The position numbers and the translations under genes are program-made. Below are positions 10,529 through 21,749 of a stretch of DNA of 64,000 bases, one piece after another. The DNA is from Desmodesmus armatus (Eukaryota; Chlorophyta; Chlorophyceae; Sphaeropleales; Scenedesmaceae), in contig VIIQ02000644.1 of the NCBI GenBank assembly GCA_007449985.2, forward strand, positions 62,001 through 126,000, read 5' to 3'. Positions within the stretch are counted from its first letter, which is position 1. Each line of letters begins with the position of its first letter. The notes below the pieces were generated by a model, which was not told where the DNA came from, did no database searches, and saw nothing but the letters and a program-made list of their open reading frames with translations.

Positions 10529-11209
10529 TAGTACTGCTGCTGACTTGGTGCCTGAGAAATGGGCCCAGGATTGCACTGCTGCACAGTCTGTGAGGTATTG
10601 TGCTGCCTATTTGTTTTGAGCACCCCGCTTGCTTCAGTGTTTGAGTGATGTTGACGGTGCCGGACCGTAGATCAAGTGCGGTTTGCTGCCAACGTATTAC
10701 CAGCGACACGATATAAAGAGCGCGTTAATCTGTGAAACATGAAAGTCCAGATAACACGAACTTCTGTGTTCTGACTGCCCACTACTGTACTCAAGATTTG
10801 AATATCTCCAGTGATCTGGCTGGGGTCTGTGGCTTGGGCAAGACCTGTTTCGTGGTGTGAAGCAACTCCGAGGTGACGACTCATGTGTTGAACCAGCCAT
10901 CATCCATACACAAAACGTTGTTTAGACAATGCAGCACATGCAGCACCATCATTTCAATGTCAGTCAACAAACTGGGACCGTCTCTCACAGCACCCGTTGT
11001 CCCGACATTATCTGCATGTGAATACAGCATCAGAGGGATCTGCATATTCTATAGGTGCTGTCTCCACAAAAACAGAAACTCAACACAATGCAGTGATGCA
11101 GCGGTGTGCACATCATCGTCACACAATGTACTCACGGCTCTGCTGGCATTACTGCAGTGACATCTGTGCACAAACAAGCCAGGAGCTTTAGTTGGGCGGT
11201 CATGGCTGA

Positions 11210-11254
<45 letters not shown>

Positions 11255-12301
11255 AGAAGCAGCAGCGACAAGAAGCAGCCACGCCCACGTGCCCGCGCCT
11301 GCTCTGCTCTCACACAACTAGTCAGCTGCAGGACTGCAGTTTCTGATCTGGCACACACAGGCCCAAGTGTTGCTGCGCTCCACCACACCATACAGTTGAC
11401 TGCCAGGCGGCAGGCAATTGCACACACAAAGACACATAACAGGTAGCCATGCAGCAGCAACAAACAGGAAAATTTAGCACATGTGCTGCACATGCCTTCT
11501 GTGCAAGACCAAGCACCGCCATGCATCCATCACTGCAACATCACTGCGACACTCGTCACTACGGCACCAACAAATAGCAGCCTGTACGGCAGCAGCAGCA
11601 CAGCATTTGAGCCTGGTGAAGACTGTCACAAGCAGGGTCGTTCCTGTGAGGGCAGCCTTGTGTCCCGAGACGCACGATAAGCTCTGCAGTGCTGTTCTCC
11701 ACCAGCACACTTCAAGATCAACCCAAGAAGCAGATACTGCCTTGACAGTAGGTGCATGTACAAAGTAACCCCCCCCCCCTTGCCAAAAAGCTGCTGTTAG
11801 AATGCCCAACAGCTGCGGAGCCGACAGGAATCACTCACAACATTGTAATACTCCCATGAGCCCCTGGCTCCCTTGCGGGTTGCACGGCTTGTCGGGGCAA
11901 GTACTGTAACTGCTACTGGCGGCCACCTGTGCTGCACACCCTCCACAACTTGACACACTGGTCACACATATGGCATGTAAACTGCAGATGGCGGCACATA
12001 ACAATACCAAACAGGCTTCCAAACCAGCTGTATCCGATACAGCTGGCAGTGCCTGACTCCCTGAGGAGTGCATGCTGACACCAATGCACAGCACCTGCTG
12101 CAACCTGAAACCTTGGCACAGCGCCAGGCGTTCCCGCAAGCCTGCAAATTTCTCAACCACCCCCAACAGCTGCTGAGTAACTGAGTGTCAATTCACTCGG
12201 GAATTCCCCAGTAAACCTACAAAAAAAAGAGCCAGATGACAGCTGTACTTGTCAGGGCACAAGCAAGCAACACCATTACTGTCGAAGCAGTCCGTCTGTC
12301 A
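10529..12301. other. Mostly unassigned spacer with a (CAG)12 tract
   Basis: Nothing recognisable as a gene is seen between the ADH start and about 11.8 kb. A pure (CAG)12 run occupies 11214-11249 and is followed by imperfect CAG/ACAAG repeats. From about 11830 to 12170 the minus strand reads a frame ending AGLEACLVLL that has a relative (TWKAYLVLF) at 17070-17370, so part of this stretch may be a 3' exon of the minus-strand gene described next. Confidence 0.5.
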
Positions 12302-13351
12302 TCAGCCCTCCTGCTCCACCCCACCCCCCAACACTACAGGCATTGGTAACCCCACCTCCCTGCATGCCTGCAGCAGCCACTGGTAAAGCCTGTGGCAATC
12401 ATCACAGACGTCCGCATGTTGGGCATGAGCTATCTCAAACTGCGCTTCCAACTTATCGAAGGACTGCTGAGACACCACAGCACCGCTGCCACCGCCCCCT
12501 ACACCCTGGCCGGCAACTGCCTGGTCCCCATGCTGGGGCCCAGCCCCCACCGCACCCCTACTGCTATCCTGCTGATGTGCTGTGCCGCTGCTGCTGCTGC
12601 CTTCTGCACCTGCACCAGCAGCTGCCAGGGTCTCCTGTGCACCACCGTCTGCAGCTGCCTGGCCACCCGGGAATGTCCCGTGACCAAATGCTGCCTGGTA
12701 GGCTGCGTCAGCGCGCTTCAGCAGCCCCTCGCACTGCCGTCGCTGCAGGTGTGCGTTCCGCAGGTCTGCAAAGGCGTTCGCCACCTGCACTGCGCAGTCG
12801 CTGGCCAGCCTGAGCTCAGCATCTGCGCTGTACAAGACCCCCCTTGCTGCTTCATCTGCAATGGCTGCCTCCTGGGCAGCACGCACCTGCTGCAATGGCC
12901 CCAGATTGCCTGCCTCGAACATGGCCACAGCCTTGTCCAACAGCTTGCCTTTGAGGGTCGCTGCCGATGTACGATCCTGCTGTGCAGCTTCGCGCTGCTC
13001 GAGCAGCTGCTCGAGCTCCTCGTCTGTGAATACAGTTTCTACCCCTGGCTGCGCTCCCCCTCCTGCCAGCACCTCTAGGTCTGCTTGGGAGAGGTCCATT
13101 CCGCACGCTGCCGCTGCTGCTTGGAATTTCACCCTGGCAGCAGCTTGCGCAGCAGCGGTTGCGGCCTCAGCTGCCTGCAGCTTCTGCGTGGCTGGCTGCA
13201 CCACGAGGCGGTGCGGAGCTGTCATGAAGTAATCCTGCAGCAGCCCGTCTGCTGTTTGGCGCTGCAGATCCCCCTCCGCTGGGGCATGCAGGTCATGAGG
13301 CTGCTGGGGCACCTCTTGCTGCAGCTGCAACTCCGCTGCGCCTGCCTGCAT
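12302..13351 (-). CDS. Uncharacterised Ala/Gln-rich helical protein (intact copy)
   Basis: A continuous frame from an ATG at 13351 gives 349 residues. The sequence is rich in Ala, Gln, Glu and Leu with long stretches of predicted helix or coiled coil (for example DEELEQLLEQREAAQQ and QCEGLLKRADAAYQAA), a Gly/Ser linker around residues 245-285, and a small C-terminal CDDC..YQWLLQACREVG motif. The motif CREVG is encoded across a possible donor (GAG|GTGGGG) also present in the second copy, so a further exon may exist downstream, between 11830 and 12170. I do not recognise the family. A homologue lies at 17545-18449. The 5' end faces the plus-strand gene across a shared intergenic region of about 300 bp. 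Confidence 0.5.
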   Translation of the reverse strand: MQAGAAELQLQQEVPQQPHDLHAPAEGDLQRQTADGLLQDYFMTAPHRLVVQPATQKLQAAEAATAAAQAAARVKFQAAAAACGMDLSQADLEVLAGGGAQPGVETVFTDEELEQLLEQREAAQQDRTSAATLKGKLLDKAVAMFEAGNLGPLQQVRAAQEAAIADEAARGVLYSADAELRLASDCAVQVANAFADLRNAHLQRRQCEGLLKRADAAYQAAFGHGTFPGGQAAADGGAQETLAAAGAGAEGSSSSGTAHQQDSSRGAVGAGPQHGDQAVAGQGVGGGGSGAVVSQQSFDKLEAQFEIAHAQHADVCDDCHRLYQWLLQACREVGLPMPVVLGGGVEQEG

Positions 13352-13559
13352 CAGCAGTCGGACTGCTACTGCTTGATCAGATCCAGGGGTCCGATGTTTG
13401 ATGCTGGACAGCTGAACTTCAGTGCACGCCGTGCACGACAGTATTGTGACAGCTATAAGTCAGCCTTGGCAGTGGCCGGAGGCGCTCTGTGAGTGAAGAG
13501 TTCTACCACATGTGTGTTCACTGCTGATGCAATAGTCAGATGGTTCTAGACCTTGTGCA

Positions 13560-13700
13560 AGATTTGCAGCTGCCGTTTGCTTGACGTTTCTTTAGCGATG
13601 CTTGCGCTGTGACCAACCGTTTTCACCTGTGACCGATAATCACACCAGTTTGTCATGGTGAGTCACGCGGTACTTTTCATGTCTATGGCCAACAGAGCCT
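13560..13700. promoter_or_regulatory. Shared intergenic region with conserved TGAGTCA (copy 1)
   Basis: The stretch between the divergent genes contains TTGTCATGGTGAGTCAC; the TGAGTCA core (13659-13665) is a perfect GCN4/AP-1-type bZIP site. The same 17-mer, with one change, occurs at the equivalent place of the second copy (18722-18738), although the surrounding sequence has diverged strongly. That selective conservation suggests a regulatory element. Confidence 0.4.
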
Positions 13701-14046
13701 CTCGGGAGCTATCATCAGTTCTTTTGTGTCGTCGTTCAAGCCATTTCCAGAGACGTCGTCAAGGGGTCGAGTTCGGCGGTTACGGAACCAGTCGCAACGG
13801 CGTGCATCCAGGAGCTCCGCGCGCGCGCTAGATACAAACTGTGAGCTCCGTTGAATCAGCGGGCTCAAAGCATGCCAGTGATCAGGGGCGGGCACTGCAC
13901 AGCAGCAGTTTTCAGCGGTGCAGTTGCTACCAGCCTGGTGTGCAGAACCTGCACCGGCAACGCAATCCTGGCACGGCATCACATTTTCAACGCATATTCA
14001 ATGTATTTGAACGCTGCTGCATGCCTGCTGCTGTGGTTTTCCACAG

Positions 14047-15760
14047 GTGACTGCCTTGGCCTAGGGTCTGCTGCTGCGATCTGCAATCAACCCCACAGCC
14101 AACCACAGTCTGAGACAAGGTACAAAAAAGCCTCACCAACAGTAACAATGACCAGCTTGAGCACGTGATCTGCTGTGCACTTGGCTGGCAGTTGCAGCTG
14201 GGCCATTTGAGGGGGGTGTGCACAAGGGGTGGTTGTGGCGGGTGAGATATGACTGCCAGTAATGTGTCCATATCACATGCTGCTTGAATCTTGCGGCCGT
14301 TTCTGCCTGCTGTGCTGTCCTGTACACTATGAATGACCCCTGTTGAGCAGTACCGAAGCTGTACTATTCCAGCCATGTCACACAACTTGTGTGTGACACC
14401 AACGAAAGCTTGTGCTGCATGTACGTGTGTGTATGCATGCAGGGTATGCGCAGGTCATGACGCCAGATGTGTTCGTCGCATCAAGACAGAGTGGTGAAAG
14501 GCAATTTGAGCAGATGGTTTGCATCAAATCCAGCCCTCATGGCGGCGCGATATACTCTTTGAATGTCAGCGGCACAACAGCACCTTGGTCCCAGTGCGCA
14601 AGGAGACAGCTGCCTCACCAACCTGCATTGACTACATGACATACAGCAGGTTGTTGTGCCAGCTTCTGACTGAGGCAAAAGAAATGGAGCGCCTCATTGT
14701 CTCCTACACCATACTGACTGACAGCAGGTCGGTGATGGTGGCAGCTGACATCAACACACCGCTGCCAGAGTCTGGGTCAGCAGAGGAGCGGTCGCTGTCC
14801 ATACGTGAGTAATGCTTGCCAATCTGTCAAACTTGGGTTGGGAGCAGGGAGATGGGTTGACTCGGAGCCGCATGCTATGGGTTGCCTTGGCAGCTGTACA
14901 ATGTCCACAGTGCAGGTGTGATACATGCAGTCATGCTGCACAGTATGCGAGCAGTCTGAGCATCAGGCTCTAGAGGCTCAGATCTGAGATAATTTCTCCC
15001 TGAGGTAAAGGGGGGCAAATTGTTGCTTTATTGGCGTGACTACTGGCCGTCATGCCTCGCACAAGTGCCACAAGTGGTCAGCTGTATCATACGACCTACA
15101 ATAGGGACGGTCCTGCGGGGACCCGGCTCAGTGAGCCTCGCCCCATGTTGACCTGAGGATTGTGGGGGTGCTTCACAGCAAGGTTGGCGCGTGTGCAGCT
15201 GGTAATGTCGCCAACACAGGTCAGGTGCTTTCCTGTCATTTCCAGCAGCTTCCCTGCCTGACAACCTCTCAGTCACTAGTTCTATGGTTGAACTGCCTGC
15301 TGACCCCACCAAGTATCCCCTTGCTGCTGTTCGCTGGTGCTGTCATGCAGTCGCTCGTGGCCTGACCGACTGCGTCAGCAAGATGGATGTGGACATTGTT
15401 GTGCATTTCTACGATCCCAACATCCAGCCACAGTCAAGCGCAGTGAAGCTGCACTGCTGGCAGGTTGCGGACGAGCGTGCAAAGGCAGTACGGGCCAGCG
15501 ACGTTGGTTCAGCAGGTGTCACTGTGATGCACTGCTCACACATGCATGACCTCACGCTGCATGAGCTCAGGTCGTGCTTTGAGGGGCTGCGCCCAGCAAA
15601 CGTGCCAGCACAGCTTGAGTCACGTGCAGGTGTCACCTTTGAGCCCAAGATTGTCAACACATACAACCGTCCAGTGGACAGTCCACCATCAGTGGGCCCC
15701 GTTATCATCACCGGGCCGTCTGACTGGTGGCCACTGTGGCACCCTACTTGGCGCCACTAG
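14047..15760 (+). CDS. Uncharacterised protein of the duplicated divergent pair (copy 1, possibly frameshifted)
   Basis: Candidate exons are 14047-14119, about 14454-14804 and 15273-15760 (stop). The last is a clean 162-codon stretch with VARGLTDCVSKMDVDIVVHF and GVTFEPKIVNTYNRP, and joins the previous exon in phase through ATAC|GTGAGT. All pieces have relatives in the copy at 18.7-20.6 kb: MTYSRLLCQLLTEAKEME against MTYSRFMCQLLAEARELE, and NTPLPESGSAEERSLSIR against STPLPGSESEEERSLFIR. Inside the middle exon the frame that matches VASRQSGE differs from the frame that matches the rest, so an indel, or an extra small intron, lies between about 14500 and 14600. An upstream exon near 13.74-13.85 kb is likely but its frame is unclear. 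No known domain recognised. Confidence 0.35.
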
Positions 15761-17544
15761 TCCACTTCTAGTGGGCTACTGCAGCAGTAGTGCGGCACTA
15801 GCAAGGGACAGCGGCAGCAGCAGGGGGTTGATGGCCTTACGAGGCAGAAGCAGCGGCAGCAGACAGCCCCGGCAGCAGCTGTGGCGGCTGTGGAGGCAGC
15901 AATTGTTTGGGTGGCAATAGCAACTACAGTACCCCTCCTTTTGACGCCGTCAGCAATGACGGTCAACGCTGGGTGTGGCGCAACAATAGGCGGTGTTGCC
16001 TGCAAGTGCCCGTGTGACACTGTTGCATGGCATGCGGTACATGTCCAACTGCCTGGCCCACTGACGGCTGGGTAGGCTTGCGACTAGGAGTGCGTCTGCC
16101 ACACGGGTCGCACAATTTGCGCCACATGAGGCATTCGGCCTGGTGCTGCACCTGCATATGTAGGTGCATACGGCAGTGTGTATGTATGCACAACTGTGGC
16201 TGGCGCTTTGTGCAGTGCTTTCACAAGCAGCGGCTGCTTGCGCTGGTGACTCACCAACAGATGGGCGGTTTGCAGAACCTGACAAGCCGCCGCGGTATGT
16301 ACAGTGTACAACAGTGTTGTAAACTTGTAAACTTGATGAAAGCGTCCAATGCTCCAGGAGAAGTGATTCTGGGCACTGCCGAGAGTGAGTCAGTATTTCG
16401 AACATACTCAGTTGTTGACCTAATGAGTTTGAAACTGGAGGCTGCACTGTGCGGGGGTCATGCCAGATGACTGAAGTATCCTTGCGGCTGACATTTATGG
16501 ATGTGTGCAATGCAAGCATCAGTGCATTTCAGGTAGTAAAAGCTGTGCTGTGTAAGTTGGATCATCAATTGATGTGTCAAAGGCCCCCACCCCCGGCTGT
16601 AGATTCCAGGTATCAGGCAGCGATCATGCACAATCCAGGGTTCATGGCCAAGATGGAGCTTACAGCACCCTGGGACATCGGATGTCCAGCAGTGCAATCA
16701 TTCAAGTTGCTGTCAACACGCAAGTTGCAACCCCGGGCAGTAATGGCATTACTTCAGCTTGCATCGGTGGTCTCAACAGACAAAAGAAACCTCCTCAGGC
16801 TGATACCACTTGCACAGTGCCCACATGCCCGCATGGCATGCACGGATGCCATCCATGGGCATGAATGTATTCGATTTTCATTGGCCGTGCTGACATAGCG
16901 GCAATGGCTGCGTCCAGAGCAGGATGCTGTTGCATCACAGTGTGCAATAGCACTAGGTTGCAGTGCCTGCCTCCTCCACTGTTGTGCGGCACTTTGGCAA
17001 AGTGGCAGGACAGACACAAGACAGACAAGAAACAGTGACCATGCAGCATGCGCATGCAGGAAGCCCCCTACCAAACGCTGCTACCAAATTGCCGAAAGCT
17101 GCAGAGCCAGCGAGACCCACTCACAGCAATTTCCCATTGGCGGCCACCTGTGCTGCACACCCTCCACGGTCTGCTGGCATAGAACAATACCAAATAGGCC
17201 TTCCAAGTCCGTACCAGTTGTATCTGCTCTGTAGGCTGCATTGCAACCAATAAATGCAGCACAAACGCCCGGCACACAGCAGGCTGCCGTGAATTGCAGT
17301 ACTGGTAAGTCAGCTGGAACGCATGGGCAGCGCTAGCTACGCCTACAGGCAGACCCCAAGACTTGCAGGACAACGCTACCGATTGCTCCCGACCACCTGA
17401 TCACGTCAATGGGTTAAATTACTGCTGCATGCCGCACAGATTGGCGGTGCCTGACAGAGCAAGCGCACAACACCGTGTGACACCATGGTGACCATGATCA
17501 ACGTGTCCTGCATTATGCCCTCACCGACCACTGTGAAAGCTCTC
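15761..17544. other. No gene recognised; spacer between duplicated pairs
   Basis: The sequence has a CAG-rich part (15800-15900) and several moderate open frames such as 16449-16898 (+), none with a recognisable motif. Between 17136 and 17230 it matches 11910-12060 (shared GGCGGCCACCTGTGCTGC and ACAATACCAAA), marking the left edge of the second copy of the duplicated block. Confidence 0.5.
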
Positions 17545-18449
17545 CTACTCCCCTGACTGTACCGACATCCCCACCTCCCTACACACCAGCAGCAGCCGCT
17601 GGTAGCGCGTGCTGCACTCATCACATGCATCCTGGTGCTGCTTGTGGGCTGTGGCATGCAGTGCTTTCAGCTCACCCACACCCATGGCCTGCTGCAGTGC
17701 CGCTGCTACCGTCACTTGCGCCTGCAGTGGTGACTGCTGCTGGACCGCCCTCCTCACCCGCACCCTCCCCAACCTCCCCTGCGCCTGCCCCTGCAGCCAC
17801 TGGACCACCCTCCCCACCACTGGTTGCAGCGGCTTGCACAGCCTGGTCGGCCTCACACAGCCGCATCTTGCAGTGCAGCCGGTGCCTGTGTGCATCTGAG
17901 AGCTCTCCTGCTGCATCAACCACCTGCTTGGCTGTGTCCCGCGCCCGCTGGAGCTGCACATCTGCGGTTTGCATTGCAAAAGCTGCTGGCGCGCCTGGCT
18001 GTTTCCTGGGCAGCACGCAGCTCGTTCCATGCCCCCAGGGACTGGCTATTTCCTGCAGTCACCCGCTGCACAGCCGCGTCATCCAGTAGGGCCAGGAGGA
18101 ATGTGCGATCGTCGTTGTCCTGCCCTTGAGCTGCTTAGCCTGCTGCCAGAAGCTCCAGATCTGCTTCCGTGAGGTTCACTTCGCACGTTGCCGCTGATGC
18201 TTGGAACTGCGCCCGTGCAGCGGCGTGCAGAACGGGAGGTGGACCCACAGCTACCTGCAGATACGCCTCGGCTGGCTCCACAAAGGTACGGTGGGCACGA
18301 CGCTCAAAAATATCCTGCAGCTGGTCTATCTCATCGTATTGTAAGTGCATCTGGTTCAAAGACAGCAGGTTGTAGGGCTGCTGTAGCATCTCCTGTTGCA
18401 GCTGCACCTCTGCTGCACCTCTCGCTGCTGCCTGCACTGATGGCATCAC
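17545..18449 (-). pseudogene. Decayed second copy of the Ala/Gln-rich helical protein
   Basis: From an ATG at 18449 the reading frame parallels the intact copy (AEVQLQQEMLQQPYNL against AELQLQQEVPQQPHDL; NLTEADLELLAAG against DLSQADLEVLAGG) and then meets an in-frame TAA after LELLAAG. Translation past the stop in the same frame still matches (ELRAAQET against QVRAAQEA). A frameshift follows near 18000, the homology passes through two other frames, and the C-terminal CDECSTRYQRLLLVCREVG is found in a third. One nonsense codon plus at least two frame changes make this a pseudogene, unless rescued by introns I cannot see. Confidence 0.65.
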
Positions 18450-18699
18450 TCAGCACCTGTTGCTGTACGAGGTTGAAGAAACTGCTGGAAAAATGCTGAG
18501 TTTCTGGCAGCTGAGGTGCACAAGGTGTGACAGCCAGCAGTCAAGGCTGGTGGACCCTCTACAGGGGGTTGTCAGTGTGTTTACTGCTGATGCAAAGCTC
18601 AGCGGCCATGGCTCAGATCTGCATTTCTCAAGAGTTGTGGCTGCATCGTGCACATATTGCTGTTGGACCTTTGCAGCATTGCTTGTGATATGCCATATG

Positions 18700-18760
18700 T
18701 AAGAGAATGACTGATGCCAACTTGTCATGATGAGTCACAGGTTGTACTTGCCGTGTACAT
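18700..18760. promoter_or_regulatory. Conserved TGAGTCA element (copy 2)
   Basis: CTTGTCATGATGAGTCAC at 18721-18738 preserves the TGAGTCA core (18731-18737) found in the intact pair. It lies between the decayed minus-strand copy and the plus-strand copy. Confidence 0.35.
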
Positions 18761-20640
18761 GTGTTTCGCCAACAGCGCCCTGATTTCAAATTTAAAAAAA
18801 CATTTCTCGTCTTTCAGGCTTTGTCAGCACGCCGTCGCGGGGTCGACTTTCGGTCGGTTTCGTATCCTGTCGCAACGGCGTACATCCAGGGGCGCAGCGC
18901 CTACATCGGACTCAACTGGTAAGTTCCGTTCACATCACTGGCCACAAGCCCACCATCTATGCATACGAGATGCCATAGGCACTGCATATGTATGTACAGC
19001 AACTGCTTGCTGTTCCTGCCTGGAGGGTCAGAAAGCTGTTCAAATGGCAGCCCTGGCACGGAAACACGTTCAAAATACAAATCAAACAACAAATCCATAT
19101 GTTTGATCCTGCTGCTCAGCATGCGGCATGCCTCCTGCTGTGTGTTTCATAGGTATCGCCGTGGCCCTGCCTGTGCTGCTGCTGCTGCGCGCCCTGGTCG
19201 ATCCCCAAAGGCAACTGCCCATCTGACACAAGGTACAGCATGACTTTGATCGCCATCTTTCTCCTGCACCAGTCAGCTGCGGCAAGATACCCTTTGCCCT
19301 GCGTGCGCACTTTGCTTGCAGCAGCAGTTTGTGAGGGGTATTCTGAGGCTTAGCAGCACTGTTCAGTCACTGAGTAGTGTAGTATCAAGGCTGCAGTGTG
19401 GGGGTCACCCTCGGAGGGTTCTCCCAGGAGTCACAAACGTTGTGGCAGGAACCAGTGGCACTTACATGCATTCCCCTTTGCACGCTGACTGCTTTGCTGC
19501 TACTGGATGGTGACCATCTTGAAGTTCAGAGTGTGTCACGCAACGGTTGTGCAGCAGTATGTAGACCCCACATCGCATTGTAGCATCTGTACTTGTTTTG
19601 TGCAGGATGCATGCGAAGCCTTCTCCCTTAGGCTTTATCGCAAGGTGACCTTGCACTGCAAGAGGAGAAAGCTATGGAAGCTTGCCCTGCCTGTTCCTGT
19701 TTCTGCTGACCGTGTGCGTGCAGGCCATGGCTATGTCAGATGTGAGGGTTGCATCAAGGCGCAGTGGCGAGTCTCATTCCTCCTGCGACAGCAAAGTCCT
19801 CACAATCAGCAGGGAGACAGCTGCTGCTACTAGCGCTAGCAGCGGCTCATCCACCAGCAGAGCTTTGATGACCTACAGCAGGTTCATGTGCCAGCTGCTA
19901 GCTGAGGCTCGAGAGCTAGAGTGCTGGGCTTTCTCCTACGCCATCATAAGTGACAGCAGGGCGGTGATGGCGGCCGCTGATGTCAGCACACCGCTGCCGG
20001 GGTCTGAGTCCGAGGAGGAGCGCTCCCTGTTCATTCGTGAGTTTTCTAGCTTGACGAGAGGGACTTCTTGAGAAAGGAGAGGGAGTTGCGAGCGACTTGT
20101 AGACTCAACCAACAAACCAACCATAGGCAGCTGCACCCTGCACTGCCGCAGTGACCGGGTCTTGGCGGCCATCTCTGCAGCTGTATAGTGCCTTTGGAGT
20201 GTGATGCAAGAAGGGCTGCACTTGGCAATGGATTTTACACCTGTGTTATAGCATGTACGTCTCCACACTTTCACCACTCCCACTGACCAACCACTGGCGC
20301 CCTACCAACCACGCACTTGCTGCCGCTGCCCTGCACTTGCTCGTGGCCTGACTGAGCGTGTCAGCTCCCTGAACATGGATATCGTGGTGCAGTACCATGA
20401 GCCCGACACTGAGCCCGAATCAGTGGCCGCGGTGGGGCTGCAAGTTGCAGAAAACATCACAATGTCAGTGCGGAAAGGCGGTTCGGAAGTAGTGATGGAC
20501 TGTTCACGCATGGTCAGCCTCAGCTAGCCAGAACTCAGGTCTCGCCTTGAGGGGGTGCGCTCAGCGGACGTGCCAGCAGCGCTTGAGCCATGCGCAGGTG
20601 TCACCTTCAATCCCAAGATCTGCACCACATCATGTTTTCA
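18714..20640 (+). pseudogene. Decayed second copy of the plus-strand partner
   Basis: Homologous pieces are an exon ending near 18918 (SQRRTSRG), an exon near 19152-19234, a clean exon 19724-20036 (GCC ATG GCT ... ATTC|GTGAGT) and a terminal region 20300-20640. The terminal region reads RGLTERVSSLNMDIVVQY and DVPAALEPCAGVTFNPKI, matching the intact copy, but contains an in-frame TAG at 20525-20527 where the other copy has CTGCATGAGCTC, and the approach to RGL needs a 1-base frame change. The middle exon is better preserved here than in copy 1. Confidence 0.55.
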
Positions 20641-20644
20641 AAGT

Positions 20645-21740
20645 TTGCAACAGCATCAACACCAGGAGCGCTCTTGTTGAACCTCAACAGCAAATCGATC
20701 AGGGACAGCTGCTGGGGTGACTTCCACTGCCGCAAGGGCTAGGGGAGTAGGAGTCATGGCCTGCTCAGCAGGCCACAGAGTGATGGCCTGCTGCTGGTGC
20801 TGCCACAGGCCGTGGCAGCAGCAGCAGCGGTGGCAGCGACAGCAACGGCGGTAGTGGCAGCAAGTCGTTTTGTATGTGGGTCCCCAACGCCACTGAAGGA
20901 GCAAAAGTAGCAGCAACACATCTCTTGATGGTGTGAAGTGGGGATGGTCTCTGCTAGTGTTCAGCTGCCTGTGGTCTTGGCCGCTGCTTGTCACACAGCT
21001 GCTTGTCACAGCGGGGCAGCAGCAGGGTGCATTACGCCTGCATCATGCATGCATGCCTCAGGCAGCGGCCGCCACTTGGCGCAGATTTTTGCTTTGTTTG
21101 CTTGCTTTCTTTGGCTGAAGTGATTGTGAGTGAGACTGTGTGAGGTGTGTGGTAGTGCCACACAATTGCTGGCCGGGCTTGCGCAAGAAGAAGGGTCCGA
21201 CTCAATTTCTCTTCTATCCTGTATGTCTATTACAGGCTGCTTGCCCTGCTCCTGGTTGCCAACCAGGGTGACCCGGGAGTCAAGTTGGCAGCTTTGCATG
21301 TCTTGCCCTCATCTTGTGTGATGTGATTGTCTTCACCAAGACGTGCCCTGATGCTGGTGTTGGGATGGAGGGACCAGCGCGGTCCTACACTCAGTGACCA
21401 GGGGGACCGTGCAAGTTTTGTCCACATGCAGATATCAAGGACGAGCTGTAATTTCCTTTCGATTGGAATCATTGGATTGGTGTGGGCTAAACTGGAAGAT
21501 ATCTTGACCAACGCGTTGGACGGCTTCCAGACCTGACACTGATACTATGTGGAAGGACAAGCTGTGTAATGCACGATGATACAGCCAAAACGGGCTAAGC
21601 GAATACACAAGACAACATAACAAAATTCAAACCAAGTTACATAGGAGATTGAGAGCACCCCCCCCTCCCCCCAGCCCACACAATCCTGACCACCAGCAAC
21701 AGGTCATCACTGCTTGTGCCTGCATCAGCTTCTGTAGATC
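20645..21740. other. No gene recognised
   Basis: CAG/GCAG-rich sequence around 20700-20860 followed by unremarkable spacer. The open frames on either strand show no motif and no shared splice structure. I see no gene here. Confidence 0.5.
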
Positions 21741-21749
21741 ATCATCTCT

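Noticed and set aside
15315..15360. Possible intron between the two parts of the plus-strand partner's last exon (CATGCAG)
   Set aside because: The frame runs through cleanly with matching sequence in the second copy, so no intron is needed.
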